The notes beneath the pieces were generated by a model. It did not search any database. It worked only from the letters and a program-made list of their open reading frames with translations, and was not told the origin of the DNA. 64,000 nt of DNA from Erysipelotrichaceae bacterium (GTDB lineage: Bacteria > Bacillota_I > Bacilli_A > RFN20 > DUOF01). Where the stretch lies: assembly GCA_015058985.1 (NCBI GenBank), contig SVBH01000003.1, positions 1-64,000 on the forward strand, given 5' to 3'. The stretch's first letter is position 1; each line of letters starts with the position of its first letter. This document shows positions 58,216-64,000 of this stretch, one piece after another. Position numbers and translations under genes: made by a program.

Positions 58216-59772
58216 ATGAAAGTGAAGAAAATTTTAAAAGTAGCAAGCGTTGCTGTATTAGCCTCAACACTTGCAGCCTGCGGAAAAGAAAAAGTGTCTA
58301 AAAAAGATTACGAAAAGTGGGCAAAAGACAATGGCTATGTTTTAGAATCTGACTATGAAGGTTGGGTTGAAAACCCTGATTATGAAGGATGGGCAGAAGA
58401 AAACGGTTATGTTATTCCAGAAGTAGAAATCGATTATTCTGTAACTCCAACATTAGAGTTTTCATTCTATGGAAAATATGAAACTATTTCAGGAGCTAAC
58501 TTAAACACAAGATTATCTAAGAAAGAAAATGTTGCTGTTGTAGTTGGTGGTTCAAGTTGCGAAGGATGTAGTGCATTAAAAGAATCAGGAGCAATGGATG
58601 ATTTCGTTGAAGCAACTGGATACAAACTTTATTACTATGAATATAACCAAGCAGACGCTGTTGGAGCTTGGATTAAAGAAAATGTTTTCGGTGGAGATGT
58701 AGTTCAAACTCCTACATTAATTGCATTCACTAATGATACAAGTGATACAGCTAGTATGTCAGCAGTAGGAAATAGATGGGTTGATATCTCTTCAAATACT
58801 GGAGCACAAATTAAAGCTAAATTAGAAACAATTTATACTTTTGAAACTGAAAAAATTAAAGATTTTGTTACAAACGCAGAATTAGGCGAACTTGAAACTT
58901 TACAAGAAGTATTTGAAGAATATTTAAGTGGAAATGAATCTTTAATGTTCTTCTCTCAATATGGTTGTCCTGCATGTCAAGCAGTTAAAAATACTAGCCA
59001 ATTAAACTTCTTAACTAGACTTGCAAAAGAAACTGATGGAGAAGGATTAAAATTATGGAACATCTACATTGATATGATTAGAAATATGCCTATCAATGCT
59101 GCTGGTGATGGATTCATGGATTATATCACTGAAAACATTGTTGCTGATCTATGGACTAGTGAAACTACAACTAGAGAAGAATTAAAAACTTGGTTAGGTG
59201 AAGTCAATGGTACTAATGCTGAATGGAATGGTACTAAATGGGTTGTAGGAGCAAAAGATGCTTCTGCTGTTTATAAAGCTTCTAACGCATCTGACTTAAT
59301 CATTTATAGTACTGTTTTAGGACATGTTGTATTAGAAGATGACATGTTAACTGAAGAAGGATATTTAACTGCTGAATATTGGGAAAATGTAGTTCATTTT
59401 GCTAAATCAACAGGTGCTGAATTATCCGAAGAACTAGGTGAAGATATCTGTAATGGTAAAATGTATTTTGAAACAAGAATCGTTCCTGTATTCTTAGCTG
59501 TTAACTACAAAGAATGGTCAAATGATTATATCATCGATTGGAAACTAAGTAGAGAACACAACCACCCAATCCAATCATTCCACAACTTACCAAGAATGTA
59601 TGGATTAAAACCTGAATTAAAAGAATACCCAGCAATGGATCTTGATGATTATGTTGAAACATTATTCTTAAGAATGAAAATGTTCGTTGATACTTGGGCT
59701 AAATGGGGAGATTCTTTAGACACTGAAGTAGCAGATGAAAAAGTTCCTGAATTTTTACAACCTGCTGCATAA
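58216..59772 (+). CDS. Lipoprotein C: paralogue with two CxxC motifs
   Basis: STLAACGKEKVSKKDYEKWAKDNGYVL...; SSCEGCSALK and YGCPACQAVK. Confidence 0.85.
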   Translation: MKVKKILKVASVAVLASTLAACGKEKVSKKDYEKWAKDNGYVLESDYEGWVENPDYEGWAEENGYVIPEVEIDYSVTPTLEFSFYGKYETISGANLNTRLSKKENVAVVVGGSSCEGCSALKESGAMDDFVEATGYKLYYYEYNQADAVGAWIKENVFGGDVVQTPTLIAFTNDTSDTASMSAVGNRWVDISSNTGAQIKAKLETIYTFETEKIKDFVTNAELGELETLQEVFEEYLSGNESLMFFSQYGCPACQAVKNTSQLNFLTRLAKETDGEGLKLWNIYIDMIRNMPINAAGDGFMDYITENIVADLWTSETTTREELKTWLGEVNGTNAEWNGTKWVVGAKDASAVYKASNASDLIIYSTVLGHVVLEDDMLTEEGYLTAEYWENVVHFAKSTGAELSEELGEDICNGKMYFETRIVPVFLAVNYKEWSNDYIIDWKLSREHNHPIQSFHNLPRMYGLKPELKEYPAMDLDDYVETLFLRMKMFVDTWAKWGDSLDTEVADEKVPEFLQPAA

Positions 59773-59816
59773 TAACATAATAATTTCAAAAATATAAAAA
59801 TTTGTTTTCTTTCATT

Positions 59817-59850
59817 GAAGAACGATGTAAAAGTCGTTCTTTTTTTTATT
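59817..59850 (+). terminator. Terminator after lipoprotein C
   Basis: gaagaacgatgtaaaagtcgttcttttttttatt. Confidence 0.8.
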
Positions 59851-59885
59851 GTCTAAAACAAGTATAATTTATCTAGGTGATTAGT

Positions 59886-61166
59886 TTGAAAAAGTTACTT
59901 AGAAAAATAAGTATTATAATAATATCTATATGTTTTATAACGGGTTGCAAGTCTAAAGATACTACCATTAAACCTGTTAGAAAATATATGGAAGCATTTG
60001 GTACAATGATAACTTTTACAATGTATGATAGCAAAGAAATCAACAAAGTCTTCCCTAAATTAGAAAATTATTTGGAAAATCTTTATTTTTTGCTCGATAG
60101 AGAACATTTATATGATAATTTGAATAATTTAGCGACAATTAATCAAAACTACGGAAATGGGCAAGAAATCGTAGTCGACTCATTACTAATAGAAGCATTA
60201 GAATTATCTGTTGAACTTATGAAATTGACTGATGGATATTTCAATATAGGAATTGGTGCTTTAGCAGATACTTATAAATACTATTACTATTACGACGAAA
60301 ATAATAGATGGACTGAAGCAGAAAGGTTTTCAAGCTTTGGAATTGTTCAAGATGATCCAAGTGAAGAACAAATAGAAGAAGCATTGTCTTGTACCCCTAC
60401 CATTGATGATTTAGATAATATGTTGATTATCAACAAAGAAAGTAATTCTGTTATTTTTAATAAAATAAGTACTTGTACTGATAAAATAGTTAGTTTATCT
60501 ATGGGTGCTATTGGTAAAGGATTCGCAGTGGAAAAAGCCAGAAATTATGTATCTACTTTAACTGATAAAGTTTTCTTTATTAATGCTGGTTCTTCTTCAA
60601 TGGTTACAAAGGGAATAAATCCAATTAAAGATCGAGATACTTGGAATATTGATATTCAAGCTCCTTATCCATATAGTAATTTCTTAAGTTCTGATTATTC
60701 TTACCAAGTTGGTATTAAAGGAGACTTAGCAATTTCAACATCTGGAGACACCGAGCAATTCTATTTCATCAGTTCTGGAAAAGATGAAAATGATAAAGAT
60801 ATTATTGTTAAGGATGAATATGGAATAGAACTTAAAAGACACCATATTATCAATCCTAAAAGCGGCAAACCTGAAAACTACTGGAATGTTATAACTTTTA
60901 TATCTTCTTCTAGAGCAGACATTCTTGATGCTCTAACTACTGCTTCTTACTCAATCAGTTCTATAGAAGAAATTCAAACCTTGATTAGTAAGATAGAAAA
61001 CAGGTATAATATCACTATAGATTATGCATTGCAAAGAGCAAAGACTGATAAAAACGAAAACCTATATGTCAGTTCTTATATAAGTGAATCTTTGCAAGAT
61101 AAACTACTATGGTTTAAAGATTATTTAGTTATTGAAAACAAGAAAGAGGTAGATATTAATGAGTAA
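59886..61166 (+). CDS. apbE: FAD:protein FMN transferase (ApbE-like lipoprotein)
   Basis: Lipobox FITGC; EAFGTMITFTMYD, TDGYFNIGIGAL, SMGAIGKGFAVEKA, FFINAGSSS. TTG at 59886 after aggtga is a likely start; the track uses 59877. Confidence 0.85.
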   Translation: MKKLLRKISIIIISICFITGCKSKDTTIKPVRKYMEAFGTMITFTMYDSKEINKVFPKLENYLENLYFLLDREHLYDNLNNLATINQNYGNGQEIVVDSLLIEALELSVELMKLTDGYFNIGIGALADTYKYYYYYDENNRWTEAERFSSFGIVQDDPSEEQIEEALSCTPTIDDLDNMLIINKESNSVIFNKISTCTDKIVSLSMGAIGKGFAVEKARNYVSTLTDKVFFINAGSSSMVTKGINPIKDRDTWNIDIQAPYPYSNFLSSDYSYQVGIKGDLAISTSGDTEQFYFISSGKDENDKDIIVKDEYGIELKRHHIINPKSGKPENYWNVITFISSSRADILDALTTASYSISSIEEIQTLISKIENRYNITIDYALQRAKTDKNENLYVSSYISESLQDKLLWFKDYLVIENKKEVDINE

Positions 61167-61404
61167 GACTTTAGTTACAATTTTATTATTAGGAGGCTTT
61201 ATAAGTTTATTTATATTGTCTTGGGTCTTAAATCATCGTACAAAAATACCTGAATCTTGTCGTGTAAACAAAAAAGAATGTGTTGGATGTAGTTTTAAGG
61301 GATGTCCATCTTTCGTTTCTTCTGAGCCTGAAAAAGAGGAAATTGTAAAAACAATCGATATGGATAGAGAGGCTCAAGAAGAATTAAAAAAGAATATGAA
61401 ATAG
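61159..61404 (+). CDS. Small single-TM Cys-rich protein, NqrM-like
   Basis: N-terminal TM then SCRVNKKECVGCSFKGC; overlaps the apbE 3' end. Confidence 0.6.
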   Translation: MSKTLVTILLLGGFISLFILSWVLNHRTKIPESCRVNKKECVGCSFKGCPSFVSSEPEKEEIVKTIDMDREAQEELKKNMK

Positions 61405-61433
61405 CTTAGGTTAATTCCTAAGCTATTTTTTAA
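61402..61433. terminator. Terminator between convergent genes
   Basis: tagcttaggttaattcctaagctatttttt. Confidence 0.75.
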
Positions 61434-64000
61434 TCTTTGGTCTTAATGATGTTAATAGGTTTCATTCTCCTTAAATAAATTGTAGGAATAATAGAAGATA
61501 ATAAAGTAACCCCTAGAATTAGTCCTACGTCAACTAACATAATTTTATAATCAAAACTAATGACGCTCATCTCAAATATTGCCTTGTGTTTAACTACAAA
61601 ACCGAGAGCCTCTACAATCATAGAATCAACTGGTTTCACTAACATAAATAAACATGTTCCTGATAGAATCCCTGTTGCTAGTCCAATAATCAATATATGA
61701 GTTAAAAATATTCTATTGATAGTTTTATTATCAGTTCCTAGTGCCAAGAGTACTCCTATTTCATATTGATGCTTTTTAATATTTCCTAAACCAAAGTTTA
61801 TAAAAATAAGAATACATATTAGACACAAGAAAATAGTAATCAATGTAATAAATTCTCTAAAAATATCGATGATATCTCCTGCATTCCCCAATGATTTATA
61901 TAAAGACAAGCCGCTATCATATTCATTAGCTACTGCAACATCGTAAAGTTTACCTACTTGAGTGATATCATCAAAATAAAATCCATATGCAAAATGTTGC
62001 ATATTTTTTATGTCTAAAAACAATTCTTCACTACTAATAAAGTTATTAGTATATTTAGCATTATCAGTTACTCCAATTATATTAAGTTCCCAAGACTTTA
62101 ATAATTGAGATGGATTGTTTTTATCTAAAGTAAAATATTTGTTTATAGTAATTGTAGTGGGAATAAAGTCAATATCTTCTACTTTTGCATAAGAAGTTCC
62201 AAATAATATATTATATAGTTTTAACCCAACATAAATCTGATTTCCTGTTAAATTTTTATTATCGGCAACATCTATAAATGTTTCCAAGTAATTTTTAAAT
62301 ATTTCTCTTTCACCAACAACAATTTCTGCATAGTTAATAGATCCAAAAGGTCGACTCGCAGTGCTTCCCAAATAGTTTGCAAAATCAGGGTTAACAGAAT
62401 ACGATAATCCAATTGTTTTTTTCACATACTTCCAAAAGGAATTAACTTCTTCTTGATTGGAAACCCACATTCTGGTACCTTCAGCTATTTCTTTATATTC
62501 CTGCAAGTATTTATCAAAGAAATCTTTATATTTTTCCTTATAACCCGTTTCAATAACTGCATTAATATAATTCCTTAAAGTACCATTTGGTTTATATTCA
62601 CCAACCAAATCATCATAAGACAAATACTTAGTTGGAAATTTGTTCATTATTGAATCTGCCGTATAATCTGTAATGATGATACCATACGGCCTATCTTCCA
62701 ACGAACCTGCAAGAACATTTAATTTATTATCTTTTCCATACATATCAATCAAATAGTCTTCATCGACCACTAAAGTTCCATAGGTTTCCTTCAAGTATAA
62801 AGAACTCATATTACTTGAATCATTAAGGGCTTGCTCATGTTCTAATTGGGTACCACTTATTGAAAGATTTAAATTATATAAAGGATAAATATTACCATCA
62901 TACCCAGTATCATAGAATTTATCCATATCAGAAATATCTGCTCTTACCGCTGGACTAACACTAATCCATTGACCATTATCGACCTTTAAATATCTTCCTT
63001 TATATAAAGTGAAATAATCTTCATTAGCATTTATCATGCCTTCATTGATAGATTTAACATTGTCATATTTAATACAAAATTGACATAAACCTAAAACAAA
63101 TACTAATAATGAACTAATAAAAATAGTGAATAATCCTGCAAAAATCCTTTTGTTAAAGAATTTTCTAGACATTAACAAGGATTTTTTAAATTTCATATTA
63201 GCAGAAGACATCTTAATTTTTTCTTCATTTATAGAAATCTTATTTTCCGCGGGAATATATCCTCTTGATTTTTGCTTGATACTTTTAATATTTCCAGACT
63301 TCAAATTTTTATTTACCAGTTTTAATTCTTCTTCATTTAATTCTTTGCAATAAGGAAGTGTAAGAATCTCATTTTTAAATTCAAGTTCATTACTATAATT
63401 TTTTTCCTTTATTTCATCCTTAACAACTTTTCCATCACCAAGTTCAATAATACGATCACCATATTTATGAGCACTTTCCATATTATGAGAAACAATGACT
63501 ACTAGATTTTCCTTAGATATTTCCTTAAGTAATTCTAAAACTAACTCAGCATTTTTACTATCTAAGTTGCCTGTTGGCTCATCTGCTAAAATAATTTTAG
63601 GTTTCTTAACTAAAGCTCTTGCTATTGCAACTCTTTGCTTTTGACCTCCACTTAATTCATAACCATATCTATCTGCTAACTCAGCAATCCCTACTTTTTC
63701 TAAAGTTTCTATAATTAAATTATCATCTTCTTCTTGTAATAATTCTAACGCCAATTTAACATTTTCTTTGACAGTAAGCTGATCTAATAAATAAAACTCT
63801 TGGAATACAAAACCAATGTAAGAATTGCGATAATCATCAAAATCTTTTTTTGTGAAAGAAGATAAATTATGCCCACTAGAGATAATTTCGCCACTATCAA
63901 AATTATCAAGGCCTCCAATCAAATTCAGCAATGTTGATTTACCAGATCCACTTTTACCTACAATGAAAACAAAACCATTTTCATCAAGAGTAAAACTGAC
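61430..64000 (-). CDS. MacB/FtsX-type ABC transporter (ATPase fused to permease), runs off right edge
   Basis: Minus-strand translation past the track's 63931 start continues as VSFTLDENGFVFIVGKSGSGKSTLLNLIGG (Walker A) to base 64000; LSGGQKQRVAIARALVKKPKIILADEPTGNLDSKN; four-TM FtsX-like permease with extracytoplasmic domain. Confidence 0.92.
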   Translation of the reverse strand, partial: VSFTLDENGFVFIVGKSGSGKSTLLNLIGGLDNFDSGEIISSGHNLSSFTKKDFDDYRNSYIGFVFQEFYLLDQLTVKENVKLALELLQEEDDNLIIETLEKVGIAELADRYGYELSGGQKQRVAIARALVKKPKIILADEPTGNLDSKNAELVLELLKEISKENLVVIVSHNMESAHKYGDRIIELGDGKVVKDEIKEKNYSNELEFKNEILTLPYCKELNEEELKLVNKNLKSGNIKSIKQKSRGYIPAENKISINEEKIKMSSANMKFKKSLLMSRKFFNKRIFAGLFTIFISSLLVFVLGLCQFCIKYDNVKSINEGMINANEDYFTLYKGRYLKVDNGQWISVSPAVRADISDMDKFYDTGYDGNIYPLYNLNLSISGTQLEHEQALNDSSNMSSLYLKETYGTLVVDEDYLIDMYGKDNKLNVLAGSLEDRPYGIIITDYTADSIMNKFPTKYLSYDDLVGEYKPNGTLRNYINAVIETGYKEKYKDFFDKYLQEYKEIAEGTRMWVSNQEEVNSFWKYVKKTIGLSYSVNPDFANYLGSTASRPFGSINYAEIVVGEREIFKNYLETFIDVADNKNLTGNQIYVGLKLYNILFGTSYAKVEDIDFIPTTITINKYFTLDKNNPSQLLKSWELNIIGVTDNAKYTNNFISSEELFLDIKNMQHFAYGFYFDDITQVGKLYDVAVANEYDSGLSLYKSLGNAGDIIDIFREFITLITIFLCLICILIFINFGLGNIKKHQYEIGVLLALGTDNKTINRIFLTHILIIGLATGILSGTCLFMLVKPVDSMIVEALGFVVKHKAIFEMSVISFDYKIMLVDVGLILGVTLLSSIIPTIYLRRMKPINIIKTKD

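Overview
AT-rich window from a low-GC Bacillota (Bacilli-like) chromosome; the reading frames fit the standard bacterial genetic code. About 1-28.6 kb is transcribed mainly on the minus strand. It holds a giant repeat surface protein running off the left edge (missed by the ORF track), clpB, a small membrane protein, a second giant repeat surface protein (5242 aa), the hrcA-grpE-dnaK-dnaJ operon with two CIRCE operators, and an ArsB/SLC13-type permease. About 28.7-61.4 kb is mainly plus strand: T-box/thrS, L20-leader/infC(AUU start)/rpmI/rplT, nusB-xseA-xseB, an ABC exporter pair, tlyA, a degraded ORF, recN, spoIVB, an MFS transporter, SAM-I riboswitch/metK, hpf, a cluster of four lipoproteins, apbE and a Cys-rich membrane protein. 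A minus-strand MacB/FtsX-type ABC transporter runs off the right edge. Two findings stand out. (1) Three paralogous double-CxxC lipoprotein genes have near-identical 5' ends, and each is driven by a promoter whose -35/-10 spacer is a (TA)n tract of 16, 18 and 16 bp, as expected for slipped-strand phase variation. (2) Just upstream, a tandem duplicate about 300 bp locus has a perfect-spacing promoter and terminator for a structured RNA on the plus strand, with a 28-29 aa hydrophobic/charged peptide ORF on the opposite strand, resembling an undescribed type I toxin-antitoxin or sRNA module. No rRNA, tRNA, CRISPR array or transposon was recognised.
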